From assembly GCA_014155875.1 (NCBI GenBank), contig JACEFZ010005109.1, forward strand, positions 189,501 through 253,500: a DNA stretch of 64,000 bases, read 5' to 3'. Under the pieces are notes generated by a model that made no database searches, had not been told where the DNA came from, and worked only from the letters and a program-made list of their open reading frames with translations. Source of the stretch: Cepaea nemoralis (taxonomy: Eukaryota > Mollusca > Gastropoda > Stylommatophora > Helicidae). The position numbers were made by a program, and so were the translations under genes. Positions 43,626-55,075 of the stretch are shown here, piece by piece (positions within the stretch are counted from its first letter, which is position 1; every line of letters starts with the position of its first letter).

Positions 43626-43685
43626 TTTCAGTCGTTAGTAGTATAGTAGGGTGTCAATTAGAGCGCCTACTGGATAATGAAGTGA

Positions 43686-43874
43686 GCATGTGAGGATCCA
43701 ATCATATCATCAACACGTGATGTTAATAGCTACTTCGCAGAAGCTCAACGCACGATGGATGTGATGGACGTTGTTGCTGCAACATGGACCTTCACAGTGG
43801 AATACATCCTTGGAAAGGAGAATGTAGGAGCAGATTTCTTATCCAGACATCCAGATCCGGAGGAAGAAGACTAG
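43686..43874 (+). pseudogene. RNase H C-terminal-like fragment of the LTR element
   Basis: In the same frame as the main ORF but after its stop and a TGA at 43683, 62 codons end with TFTVEYILGKENVGADFLSR and a stop at 43872. The pattern Y-GKEN-AD-LSR is the hallmark of the end of the RNase H domain in Ty3-type Pol. It sits downstream of the integrase modules and about 60 bases before the polypurine tract. The rest of RT-RNase H is gone. Confidence 0.8.
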
Positions 43875-43934
43875 GGTTGTGGATCATGGGAATCAAACCT
43901 ACAGCGAGAAAGATTCGACGCGGTCTAATCTCTT

Positions 43935-43947
43935 AAGAGGGGGCCTA
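43935..43947 (+). promoter_or_regulatory. Polypurine tract
   Basis: AAGAGGGGG followed by CCTA immediately precedes the 3' LTR, the expected plus-strand primer site. It supports a complete reverse-transcription architecture. Confidence 0.8.
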
Positions 43948-45532
43948 TGTCATGAAATGCTGCATGTTAGTGAATCCCAGATCGACGACTGTATGCAGCG
44001 AATACCCAGGGAGTAGAAGGGTTAATGAAACAGAAGGATAAAACACAACGGATTGACCAGCGCATATGTATATAGGTCAAGGCGGGAGAGTCGACTACAA
44101 TACAGGTGACCGGGAGAGTGGAAAAATTAGTTTGCTACAAAGACAGACAGTATCATGGATCAGTCTATTGCGTTCTGGAGGTAGGGATATACGGAAAAGC
44201 CCAGATCTGGAATTTTCCACTGACCAGGGATAATGAAGTCTGAATTTGCTTTGTCCAGCAATGTCAAGGACGATGGGACAAAGATGATCTAAAGAGAGTG
44301 GCCACGTCTTTGTGTCAGTTTAGTGTGTGTTCCCCAACTGGACGGAAAGATAGAATTATGTGTCCTGTAATGAAAAGAAATATCCTCCTTTATAATGGGA
44401 TAAAGTGCTTGGCTGAGGATTAATTTCGATTCGTGGATCTACATTAATTCTATATAGGAACATCGATGTGTATAAGGTATATTAAAATATCGTTTTAGAA
44501 TAGGAATATAGATGAGCGTGTATTACCTTTATCATTACATATTATTAGTGGGTGTTTTAGACTGAGGTGAATTCTTATGTCTTATGCGGATGGTGACTTC
44601 GAAAGCCTTGTCATTATGGCTGGAGAAGGACACTTGCATAAGTTAGGAGTAAGGGGCGGACGCTTACCACTCGACTTGTTATATTCATCCACAGGTTCCC
44701 AGTTTCTAGGGACATTAGAGAAGAAAGAAAAACCTACTCTACGTGAACCAATAAAGTACATACTTAGATCCAGAAAGAACCTAAATAGTTCGTTCAGATG
44801 AACAAATACTAACATCAAGAAAAATACAGAAGACTGTATGCTAACACGCATATACCACGGGGCTCCTAAACAGAAAAAGATGTTAAGGTGGGGGAAGCAG
44901 AGACTTCAACCTACATACGACGTGCATACATAGGGTAGAAGGAATAGACAAAGACAATAGTGATAATCATAATAGACAATAGGAAGAACATTGACAATGT
45001 GGTGTTTTCTGTTTTTGATGATGGATACTTAATATCATGAAACCGATTTGGGCACAGTCATAAACTTACGGGACTTTTATAGCAATACGGTGAATCAGTG
45101 ATGAACAGTTTGTTTTCATTTCACTAACGGATTTACCATCAGATTCAAGCCTACGGATCATCCCGGGTGAGCTCTGTCCTGTTTGATGTGATGTCCTGTA
45201 ATCGTGAAGAATGACTGGCGAGAAGATACAGCTGATAGACATTCTGAGTTCATTCTGTCCACAACCATAGAATACAATAGCAACTACACAGACAATATCC
45301 ATACACACACCGGACATAGTTTTCTTTATTAATAAATCTTTTATTATATGTTGAAAGGAAATGTTGTCGGAGTATGTGTTGATAGAATAATAGAGAGAGT
45401 GACAGAAGTAGATATATGGAAGGGAAGACAGAAGGGAGGGGTGTAGACAAAAGTCAGTCAATAATCCCAACAGATAATAAGTTTGAAGATGTGCTTGTTG
45501 ATTCCAACTCTCTCCCGGGAAAACAAGTGACA
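43948..45532 (+). repeat. 3' LTR, 1585 bp
   Basis: Same sequence as the 5' LTR except G at 44894. It is followed by AAACT, the second copy of the TSD. Confidence 0.97.
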
Positions 45533-46516
45533 AAACTCAATAAAAATACTGACATATAATATAAACATCACCAAACTCAATAAAAATACTGACATATAAT
45601 ATAAACATCACCAAACTCAATAAAAATACTGACATATAATATAAACATCACCAAACTCAATAAAAATACTGACATATAATATAAACATCACCAAACTCAA
45701 TAAAAATACTGACATATAATATAAACATCACCAAACTCAATAAAAATACTGACATATAATATAAACATCACCAAACTCAATAAAAATACTGACATATAAT
45801 ATAAACATCACCAAACTCAATAAAAATACTGACATATAATATAAACATCACCAAACTCAATAAAAATACTGACATATAATATAAACATCACCAAACTCAA
45901 TAAAAATACTGACATATAATATAAACATCACCAAACTCAATAAAAATACTGACATATAATATAAACATCACCAAACTCATTAAAAATACTGACATATAAT
46001 ATAAACATCACCAAACTCAATAAAAATACTGACATATAATATAAACATCACCAAACTCAATAAAAATACTGACATATAATATAAACATCACCAAACTCAT
46101 TAAAAATACTGACATATAATATAAACATCACCAAACTCAATAAAAATACTGACATATAATATAAACATCACCAAACTCATTAAAAATACTGACATATAAT
46201 ATAAACATCACCAAACTCAATAAAAATACTGACATATAATATAAACATCACCAAACTCAATAAAAATACTGACATATAATATAAACATCACCAAACTCAA
46301 TAAAAATACTGACATATAATATAAACATCACCAAACTCAATAAAAATACTGACATATAATATAAACATCACCAAACTCATTAAAAATACTGACATATAAT
46401 ATAAACATCACCAAACTCAATAAAAATACTGACATATAATATAAACATCACCAAACTCAATAAAAATACTGACATATAATATAAACATCACCAAACTCAT
46501 TAAAAATACTGACATA
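45533..46516. repeat. 40-bp satellite, right half
   Basis: About 24.5 copies of the 40-bp unit, continuing the array left of the LTR element. A variant CTCATTAAAAA occurs in at least five copies (45979, 46099, 46179, 46379, 46499) and is absent from the left half. It ends at 46516 into unique sequence. Confidence 0.98.
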
Positions 46517-46724
46517 TCTATTGTTTGCTTTCTAGTACTTTTCTCACACGATATCTTTTAATTGCCAGAAATCAATGATTTTGCCTGATCTGACTCGCCA
46601 ATACGACATTTTAGCGAAATAAATACACCACAATACATGCTTTGATAGTTTTAAGAGTTGCACCCTTGAGACCGACGATTTTTTTCTATCAATTAAATAT
46701 ATAAGGTCAATATTATCGAACTTC

Positions 46725-46962
46725 TGGGATGCTGATGAATAGGTAGCGGGTTCAACCCCTAAACCGGTCAGCGGTACTGAATTGTTGACTTATCGTCTTT
46801 GACTTGGGGACGTAAAGTACAAGTACCTCAGAAGTCGGACTGGATTCGCCTGATGGCGAAGGGACACTGGTAATAGGGAAAGCTAACCCACAACCAAACA
46901 TCAGTCCAGCGTGGACTAAACTCGAGTTCAAAACGAGCAAACGAAAACAAATATAAACAAAT
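46725..46962 (+). mobile_element. SINE-2 copy
   Basis: GCGGGTTCAACCCCTAAACC (B-box), then TTGGGGACGTAAAGTACAAG, CAGAAGTCGGACTGGATTCG and AAACATCAGTCCAG, ending CGAGTTCAAAACG. It is collinear with 11655-11935. It lies directly upstream of the hAT miniature element. Confidence 0.8.
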
Positions 46963-46970
46963 ATCTAGAC

Positions 46971-47370
46971 CAGTGGTTCTCACCCTTTTTTGGCCGATGC
47001 CCCCCCCCCCCCTTTCACCATATTTTCAGAACGTCATCCCCCCCCCCCCCTTTCATATTTCCTATCTAAAAATCCCCCACCCCTATACAGTATACGTAAA
47101 AATGTAAGGTAAATTTAATAGCACATACTAAAACAAGTCTAGACATCCACATAAAACATGATGTGTGGGTCTACTGGCTTTATAAAAATGAATTTTAGAA
47201 GGATGAGACGTACTTAACTGTAAAGTATGAAGGGAAAAACAATATCAAGTAATCGGTTCTTGTATTAACGTGATCTTGAAATGGTCTTCATTCCCCCCCC
47301 CCCCTGGAATCCCTAAAATCCCCCCCCCGGGGGGGGGGGGGGGGAATTCCCCGCCGGTTGAGAATCACTG
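46971..47370. mobile_element. hAT-type miniature element (MITE), copy 2
   Basis: Termini CAGTGGTTCTCACCC and CCGGTTGAGAATCACTG, flanked by ATCTAGAC / ATCTAGAA (7 of 8 matching) at 46963-46970 and 47371-47378. The interior aligns with the copy at 1590-1998, including AACAATATCAAGTAATCGGT and the CAAGTCTAGAC block. Long C and G runs differ in length between the copies. No ORF. Confidence 0.93.
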
Positions 47371-47954
47371 ATCTAGAACATAACATGAAACACCGGAGTA
47401 TTCGTATATATATATTTCTTCTGAAGTTCTTGTGCATGCATCCAACCATTAACACACACGCGACTCAACAAAGAACAAGAAGACAAAACACCCAGGCACA
47501 TTGCAGCCAATTAAGATCAAAGACAATGTCAATACCCCCTTCTCAAAAAGTCGTACATCTATGCCCCGGTGCCCAGACCAAAGACAATTCTAAGAGGTCT
47601 TACATAATCAGGAATGTTCCTTAAAGCAGCGGTTACAGCATTCCATTACTTTCACCTGTTACCGCTTCCACGACACCCGTTTATCTGATTACACAGATCG
47701 TGTTTCCCTCTCGTGAAAAACTGCTACCAAGTGCTTGTTTATACATTTGTCGAGTTTTGTGTTCATAATAACTGCGTGTATAAGCTTACCTTTGAAAGGT
47801 TATTATGTTGGAGGTGTGGAAATGAACTATTTGACATGTAGGAGACAAGATGGGGGTTGCAGAAGGCTAGCTACTGTCTGCCATATGTTCAACGCTTTGA
47901 GGACGATATTTTTGTTTCATAGGATTATTTATACCAGTCGACACAGACGAAAGG

Positions 47955-48120
47955 ATAAGTGTTCGCTCTTAAGCTCCCGGTGCGCTAATGGCGAAGTAGG
48001 ATGTTCAATCCCACACCGGCATTAAGTTGAGCTTAAACGTTGACGTCTCGTTCAGAAAACAATGGCAAACTGCAAACCGTACATTTGCCTAGAAATTCAG
48101 CCTGGGGTTAATCACAACGT
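47955..48120 (+). mobile_element. Diverged SINE-1-like copy with B-box
   Basis: A head with GCGCTAATGGCGAAGTAGGA and TGTTCAATCCCACACC (B-box-like) is followed by GTTCAGAAAACAATGGCAAACTGC and ATTTGCCTAGAAATTC. The latter corresponds to CGCTCAGAAAGCAATGGCAAA and CTTGCCCAAGAATC in the SINE-1 copy at 55925. Similarity is partial. Confidence 0.5.
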
Positions 48121-48150
48121 CCTCCAAAGGACATACACTATTTTAAAGTA

Positions 48151-48609
48151 CGAGGGTAAATTAATAAGTAAGTCACAAATGGTTGTAGACTAATAATTAA
48201 ATATGATAACTTGAAACCAGTTTATTTGTATACATGCATTGTCTCTTTATTTCTCAATATAATTTCCACCAACATTAATGCGCTGATCCCATAGTTTTAT
48301 CAGTCCTCCCAAACCGGCTGCATAGAACTGCGTGCTTTGTTTTCATTTAGCTGCCATCCCACAGAACTGTGTGAATTATTTATTGACTCGCCCTCGTAAC
48401 GTTTTCTACCCAGCTATGCACCGCTTTACGGGAAATCGCTAGGGTCTAAGTCCACTGAAAACCCACCTTGGCGGGAGGCATTTCGGGAGTGACGCTGAAG
48501 TTGAATGTAAAGTGAAAACGTGGTTTAGAAAACACACTGGTTTCAAGCTGTTATCATATTTAGTTATTTTTCTACAGCCATTCGTGACTTACTTATTAAT
48601 TTACCCTCG
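48151..48609 (-). mobile_element. Mariner miniature element with about 70-bp TIRs
   Basis: TA dinucleotides at 48149-48150 and 48610-48611 flank termini reading CGAGGGTAAATTAATAAGTA and its inverse. Inverted similarity extends about 70 bases, through GTAGA and ATGATAACTTGAAACCAG. On the minus strand near 48260-48310 a short frame LIKLWDQRINVGGNYIEK with a stop matches the C-terminus of mariner transposases. It is a deletion derivative of 459 bp. Confidence 0.93.
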
Positions 48610-48649
48610 TAGTTCTGAAATAAACACACACATGTATAGTTTGGCGCTC

Positions 48650-48720
48650 ACAGAAGTAGAAGGTCCCGGGTTCAAGCCCCGGTGAGGGCCGGGATTTTGT
48701 TCACTTTTTCATGTAGCTGT
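48650..48720 (+). mobile_element. SINE-3 head fragment
   Basis: AGGTCCCGGGTTCAAGCCCC and GGTGAGGGCCGGGATTTT match the SINE-3 copy at 36850 (minus strand). The A-box half has decayed. Confidence 0.6.
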
Positions 48721-49239
48721 TGTTTGAGTGATTAAAGCTTTAGCCACAACCTCTATTTTGTCACGTGCGATTGTGTTCTACTACAGCTTACAGATTCCAT
48801 TTCTGTTTTTGTGGATTCACTCAATGTATACTCCGAGCACATTATATCTCGACACGGATGACCGCCACAGGAAACAAGAACATAGACCACTGGAAGACTA
48901 TGGCCATGGCGGTCTTTCATAACCCACGCTTGTCGGCATGACGCCAATAACGGTCAAGTGAGTTAGCATGAAATGCGGAGGTGTGGTACAGTGAGCAAGA
49001 GAGGAAGAAAGTGAGAATGAGAAATAAGATGGGAAGCAGAACATGAGAGGTCTAATGTCTGAAACAATGTGACCCCGTGGCCTTCACATCTAAGGCGTGT
49101 TTTGTGTTGGTCTATTCTGGGGTACGCCAGACATCAGCTCGACGCTTGCCAATGACGTCACATCAATGCTGCAGAATGACGTGTTTGGAGTGTTTCCGGG
49201 ACGAATAGGTGAATGGGAGTTAGGGTAACAGCGGGAGGG

Positions 49240-52200
49240 GAAATGAGTTAGGTAGCAGGTTATAGTTGAAGTGCGGGGAAGTGGGTTAAGTAGCATCCGG
49301 CTACAGTTGAAGCGAGGGGTGGGGGTGGGTTAGGTAGCAGCAGGCTACAGTTGAAGGGAATGGGAATAAGTTAGGTAGCAGCGGGCTACAGTTGAAGGGA
49401 ATGGGAATAAGTTAGGTAGCAGCGGGCTACAGTTGAAGGGAGGGGGAATAAGTTAGGTAGCAGCGGGCTACAGTTGAAGGGAGGGGGAATAAGTTAGGTA
49501 GCAGCGGGCTACAGTTGAAGGGAATGGGAATAAGTTAGGTAGCAGCGGGCTACAGTTGAAGGGAATGGGAATAAGTTAGGTAGCAGCGGGCTACAGTTGA
49601 AGGGAATGGGAATAAGTTAGGTAGCAGCGGGCTACAGTTGAAGGGAATGGGAATAAGTTAGGTAGCAGCGGGCTACAGTTGAAGGGAGGGGGAATAAGTT
49701 AGGTAGCAGCGGGCTACAGTTGAAGGGAGGAGGAATAAGTTAGGTAGCAGCGGGCTACAGTTGAAGGGAGGAGGAATAAGTTAGGTAGCAGCGGGCTACA
49801 GTTGAAGGGAGGAGGAGTAAGTTAGGTAGCAGCGGGCTACAGTTGAAGGGAGGAGGAATAAGTTAGGTAGCAGCGTGCTACAGTTGAAGGGAGGGGGAAT
49901 AAGTTAGGTAGCAGCGGGCTACAGTTGAAGGGAGGGGGAATACGTTAGGTAGCAACGGGCTACAGTTGAAGGGAGGGGGAATAAGTTAGGTAGCAGCGGG
50001 CTACAGTTGAAGGGAGGGGGAATAAGTTAGGTAGCAGCGGGCTACAGTTGAAGGGAATGGGAATAAGTTAAGTAGCAGCGGGCTACAGTTGAAGGGAATG
50101 GGAATAAGTTAGGTAGCAGCGGGCTACAGTTGAAGGGAATGGGAATAAGTTAGGTAGCAGCGGGCTACAGTTGAAGGGACTGGGAATACGTTAGGTAGCA
50201 GCGGGCTACAGTTGAAGGGAATGGGAATAAGTTAGGTAGCAGCGGGCTACAGTTGAAGGGAGGGGGAATAAGTTAGGTAGCAGCGGGCTACAGTTGAAGG
50301 GAGGGGGAATAAGTTAGGTAGCAGCGTGCTACAGTTGAAGGGAGGGGGAATAAGTTAGGTAGCAGCGGGCTACAGTTGAAGGGAGGGGGAATAAGCTAGG
50401 TAGCAGCGGGCTACAGTTGAAGGGAATGGGAATAAGTTAGGTAGCAGCGGGCTACAGTTGAAGGGAGGGGGAATAAGTTAGGTAGCAGCGGGCTACAGTT
50501 GAAGGGAGGGGGAATAAGTTAGGTAGCAGCGGGCTACAGTTGAAGGGAGGGGGAATAAGTTAGGTAGCAGCGGGCTACAGTTGAAGGGAGGGGGAATAAG
50601 TTAGGTAGCAGCGTGCTACAGTTGAAGGGAGGGGGAATAAGTTAGGTAGCAGCGGGCTACAGTTGAAGGGAGGGGGAATAAGTAAGGTAGCAGCAGGCTA
50701 CAGTTGAAGGGAGGGGGAATAAGTTAGGTAGCAGCAGGCTACAGTTGAAGAGAGAGAAAATGGGTTAGGTAGTAGCAGGCTATAGTTGTAGGGAGAGGCA
50801 ATGGGTTAGGTAGAGGGGGATATAGTTGGAAGGAGGAGAATTGGGTTAGACAGATCGGGCTACAGTTGAAGGGAGGAGAAATGGGTTAAGTAGCAGCGTA
50901 ATACAGTTGAATGGAAGAGACATTGGTTAAGCAGATCGGGCTACAGTTGAAGGAAGGAGAAATGGGTTAAGTAGCAGCGTAATACAGTTGAATGGAAGAG
51001 ACATTGGTTAGGCAGCGGGCTACAGTTGAAGGAAGGAGAAACATGTTAGGCAGTTGGCTATAGTTGTAGGGAGGATAAATGGGCTAGGTAGCAGGTTATA
51101 GTTGGAGGAGAAAAGGTGTTAGGTAGCAGCGGGCTACAGTTGAAGGGAATGGGAATAAGTTAGGTAGCAGCGGGCTACAGTTGAAGGGAATGGGAATAAG
51201 TTAGGTAGCAGCGGGCTACAGTTGAAGGGAATGGGAATAAGTTAGGTAGCAGCGGGCTACAGTTGAAGGGAATGGGAATAAGTTAGGTAGCAGCGGCTAC
51301 AGTTGAAGGGAGGGGGAATAAGTTAGGTAGCAGCGGGCTACAGTTGAAGGGAGGAGGAATAAGTTAGGTAGCAGCGGGCTACAGTTGAAGGGAGGAGGAA
51401 TAAGTTAGGTAGCAGCGGGCTACAGTTGAAGGGAGGAGGAATAAGTTAGGTAGCAGCGGACTACAGTTGAAGGGAGGGGGAATAAGTTAGGTAGCAGCGT
51501 GCTACAGTTGAAGGGAGGGGGAATAAGTTAGGTAGCAGCGGGCTACAGTTGAAGGGAGGGGGAATAAGTTAGGTAGCAACGGGCTACAGTTGAAGGGAGG
51601 GGGAATACGTTAGGTAGCAACGGGCTACAGTTGAAGGGAGGGGGAATAAGTTAGGTAGCAGCGGGCTACAGTTGAAGGGAGGGGGAATAAGTTAGGTAGC
51701 AGCGGGCTACAGTTGAAGGGAATGGGAATAAGTTAGGTAGCAGCGGGCTACAGTTGAAGGGAATGGGAATAAGTTAGGTAGCAGCGGGCTACAGTTGAAG
51801 GGAATGGGAATAAGTTAGGTAGCAGCGGGCTACATTTGAAGGGAATGGGAATAAGTTAGGTAGCAGCTGGCTACAGTTGAAGGGAATGGGAATAAGTTAG
51901 GTAGCAGCGGGCTACAGTTGAAGGGAATGGGAATAAGTTAGGTAGCAGCGGGCTACAGTTGAAGGGAGGGGGAATAAGTTAGGTAGCAGCGGGCTACAGT
52001 TGAAGGGAGGGGGAATAAGTTAGGTAGCAGCGTGCTATAGTTGAAGGGAGGGGGAATAAGTTAGGTAGCAGCGGGCTACAGTTGAAGGGAGGGGGAATAA
52101 GTTAGGTAGCAGCGTGCTACAGTTGAAGGGAGGGGGAATAAGTTAGGTAGCAGCGGGCTACAGTTGAAGGGAGGGGGAATAAGTAAGGTAGCAGCAGGCT

Positions 52201-52690
52201 ACAGTTGAAGGGAGGGGGAATAAGTTAGGTAGCAGCAGGCTACAGTTGAAGAGAGAGAAAATGGGTTAGGTAGCAGCAGGCTATAGTTGTAGGGAGAGGC
52301 AATGGGTTAGGTAGAGGTGGATATAGTTGGAAGGAGGAGAATTGGGTTAGACAGATCGGGCTACAGTTGAAGGGAGGAGAAATGGGTTAAGTAGCAGCGT
52401 AATACAGTTGAATGGAAGAGACATTGGTTAGGCAGATCGGGCTACAGTTGAAGGAAGGAGAAATGGGTTAAGTAGCAGCGTAATACAGTTGAATGGAAGA
52501 GACATTGGTTAGGCAGATCGGGCTACAGTTGAAGGAAGGAGAAACATGTTAGGCAGTTGGCTATAGTTGTAGGGAGGATAAATGGGCTAGGTAGCAGGTT
52601 ATAGTTGGAGGAGAAAAGGTGTTAGGTAGCGGGCTATAGTTGGAGGCAGGAGAAATAGGTTGGGTACCAGCGGGCTACAGTTGGGGGGGG
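49240..52690. repeat. 41-bp satellite with about 1.5-kb higher-order duplication
   Basis: About 84 copies of a 41-bp unit (AATAAGTTAGGTAGCAGCGG, GCTACAGTTGAAGGGA plus GGGGG or ATGGG). A distinctive run of diverged units (AGAGAGAGAAAATGGGTTAG, then GGGAGAGGCAATGGG and GAAGAGACATTGG) appears twice, at about 50750-51115 and 52249-52640, 1.5 kb apart. This shows that a block of about 36 units was duplicated. Several G runs per unit make the plus strand a candidate quadruplex former. As 41 is not divisible by three, no long ORF occurs. Confidence 0.97.
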
Positions 52691-53049
52691 GGGGGAATGA
52701 AAGCTCCAACACACAACTAAATACAAGAATGGGGTATACGGAAGTGCAGTAAGTACAGGACCAATTTTACATACCCTAAGGCATGCTGGGCATACAGAGC
52801 CAACCATATATTTGAATCGACCAACTGCGGTCAGTGGGTAAAGTGGTCAGTCTCACGTTGGCCATGTTTACTACCCAAGACCTTTTAAGTACCCATTTAA
52901 GGCTGGATACACCTTAGAGCTCAGATAAATGCGAGTCCGCCCCGGTTCTAATCGACCTCTTGACCACCGGGCCATCAGACGAAGGTCTGGCCACTAAGTA
53001 GCCGTGGCTCTCAATGACACAGGAATACAAAGTCATTGAATGACTTGTC

Positions 53050-53080
53050 CCCCCCCCCCCCCGCGGGGGGGGGGGGGGGG
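53050..53080. repeat. Poly(C)/poly(G) junction
   Basis: A run of C passes through GCG into a run of G, a perfect GC hairpin. It may mark an assembly or sequencing difficulty. Confidence 0.85.
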
Positions 53081-53399
53081 CTGGCTCTGAACTCAAGTGT
53101 AGTCCATACACGTGCTACTACTTCTAGAGTAATGGACAATAACAGGAACAATTAGGAACATAATATATTTTTATGAATTAGACAAAGAACTTATAAAAGG
53201 AATTCAGAATAGATAATTGTAGGAATTGTGTAGCAACACGCAAGAACTGAAAGTGAGATATAATAACAGGGGGATTGTAACAATCGAATGTATGCAGGAA
53301 TGAAACAGCAACAAGTGAGTAATTTAAGAAATTAGGTAGGAATTAAACATAATTAAAGGTATAGGATAAAGAAAAAAAATATACTTATCTGGGGGAATG

Positions 53400-53890
53400 A
53401 GCTTAGTATAATGACATTACATAAGAAAAGAGCAAGAAGTAGATGTGTGGCCTAAGGAAAAACGACAGCAGTAATCGTGTGACCAGAAACAACGAGATAG
53501 AAACAGCCCAGTAACTGGTATAATGGCACAGAAAAAGCCATGTAACTTTTGTAACGATACCAGTAACGATATAGCAACAGTCCAGTAACAGATTGGAACG
53601 AGATAACAATAGCCCAGTAACAGAGGGAACGAAAAAGAAGTTTCGTAACTGAGGAAAAGAGATAGTACAAGCAAAGTACTAATGCAACGGGGAAAAAACA
53701 TACATAGTAAGGGGGGGGGGGGGGGGGGGGGGGGAGAGAGAACAATAACTGGGAAAAAACATAGTGTCTAGGGGAAAACATTAACTAAAAACAATTTAAA
53801 AAAAAAACAAAAACAGAGCAACTTAAGAAACAACAGTAACTAGAAGAAGTAGGTAAAATAAAACAGTAACTGACAGAGGATATAGCAAGA
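53400..53890. repeat. Degenerate AGTAAC-rich repeats and poly(G)
   Basis: Loosely repeated motifs of the form CCAGTAACAGATTGGAACGA, about 20-45 bases apart, with a poly(G) tract at 53711-53734. The minus-strand ORFs here are low-complexity by-products. Confidence 0.65.
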
Positions 53891-54606
53891 GCGAAAAGAC
53901 AGATCAAAATGTGACATGTAGAGATTACAAGAAGATACGAAGAAAACAGAATTATAATTGATACCTAAAAGCAAGTGAATAAAATAACAAAAATCAAAGC
54001 ACTGCAACAAATTCTGCGATGTTTAATTTCTTTGTGGAGATCACAAAGGATTGAAAATAATCGGAAAATTCAAGATCGTGAAAGACAAGAATTAAAGCAG
54101 AATTACCAACAAAGGATAACCAAGCAACTGTACTGACAGGCAAGGCTCTTCGACAACTCGACAGACAAAGTAGACATAGAGTCGTCTTTAATCTAGCACA
54201 AACAATGCCGAGACACGGGCACCCTTCAGGTCAACTGGCAATGGTGTCTGCCTTGCACGGGAGCTTCCCCGGATGTATAACCTGGCTTATAAAAGCTGAA
54301 TGCAGACGAGAATTTAAGTCCAGAGGCATTATCATCATCTTGCGCGAGTTGCTGTGGATTTATAAACAACTAGAAAAGGGTAGACAGCCGCAGTGATTTT
54401 TGTAGAAATAATGTCCGCAAGGTCAATTAGCGTGCCAGCCGTATTTTTATACGAGAACCATTGAAAAAAATTAATTTCATCTTATTTTAATATGTTTCTG
54501 ATAGAATAAATAATTAGTCTTTCTAGACTTATACCCTAAGATAAACAGAATAGGGAAAACTACTCTTTACCTATATGAGAGACAGACAAACAGAGAAATA
54601 GATAGT

Positions 54607-54637
<31 letters not shown>

Positions 54638-54684
54638 GGGGAGGGAGAGAGAGAGGAGGGAGGGATGGAGTGAGGGAGACAGAC

Positions 54685-54721
<37 letters not shown>

Positions 54722-54759
54722 CAGACACAGAGAGAGAGAAGAGAGAGCGAGCGAGAGAG

Positions 54760-54832
<73 letters not shown>
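54607..54832. repeat. (GA)n-rich microsatellite
   Basis: A long GA run interrupted by GACA and GGGA variants, pure from about 54769 to 54830. The minus-strand SLSLSL ORFs are artefacts of this tract. Confidence 0.97.
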
Positions 54833-54833
<1 letters not shown>

Positions 54834-54834
<1 letters not shown>

Positions 54835-54905
54835 TGGTGTGGCTGAGCAGTTAGGATAGTGTCTCCACCAGGAGATCCGTGTTCTAATCCACGGTAAGAC
54901 ACCGG
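54834..54905 (+). mobile_element. tRNA-like SINE head
   Basis: GGTGTGGCTGAGCAGTTAGG matches a pol III A-box and CGTGTTCTAATCCACGG a B-box, with 27 bases between them. It directly follows the GA tract. Incomplete acceptor pairing argues for a SINE head. Confidence 0.5.
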
Positions 54906-54929
54906 ATGTGCAGTTGTCGGAAGTGAACA

Positions 54930-55075
54930 TGAAAATCCTAACCCGGATGTTGCGTGGGAATAGCTAAGCCCGGATGTTGTCTGACGACAGATAAGCCTGG
55001 ATGCTGCTTGGCCGGATTGACCTTGATGTTGCCTGACAACAGATTAACCTAGATACGGCTTGGCGGCAGTCCTCT
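54930..55075. repeat. About 36-bp degenerate tandem repeat
   Basis: Four units with TAAGCCCGGATGTTGTCTGA and CGACAG, strongly diverged. Confidence 0.7.

Larger units (their letters stand above)
38631..45532 (+). mobile_element. Non-autonomous LTR retrotransposon, Ty3/Gmr1-like
   Basis: A complete 6902-bp element: 5' LTR 38631-40215, internal region 40216-43947, 3' LTR 43948-45532. The ends are TGTCA...TGACA. The 5-bp TSD AAACT (38626-38630 and 45533-45537) lies inside the 40-bp satellite. The internal region has one long gag-pol-like ORF lacking reverse transcriptase and the integrase catalytic core, plus an RNase H-like tail downstream. The near-identity of the LTRs shows very recent movement, so the enzymes must have come from a related autonomous element. 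Confidence 0.97.

Noticed and set aside
54834..54905. Functional tRNA gene here and at 20560, 28200, 31500, 36860 and 63060
   Set aside because: A- and B-boxes are present, but acceptor and other stems do not pair properly. They are better explained as tRNA-derived SINE heads.
54567..54930. SLSLSL-rich ORFs on the minus strand
   Set aside because: Translation of the GA microsatellite.
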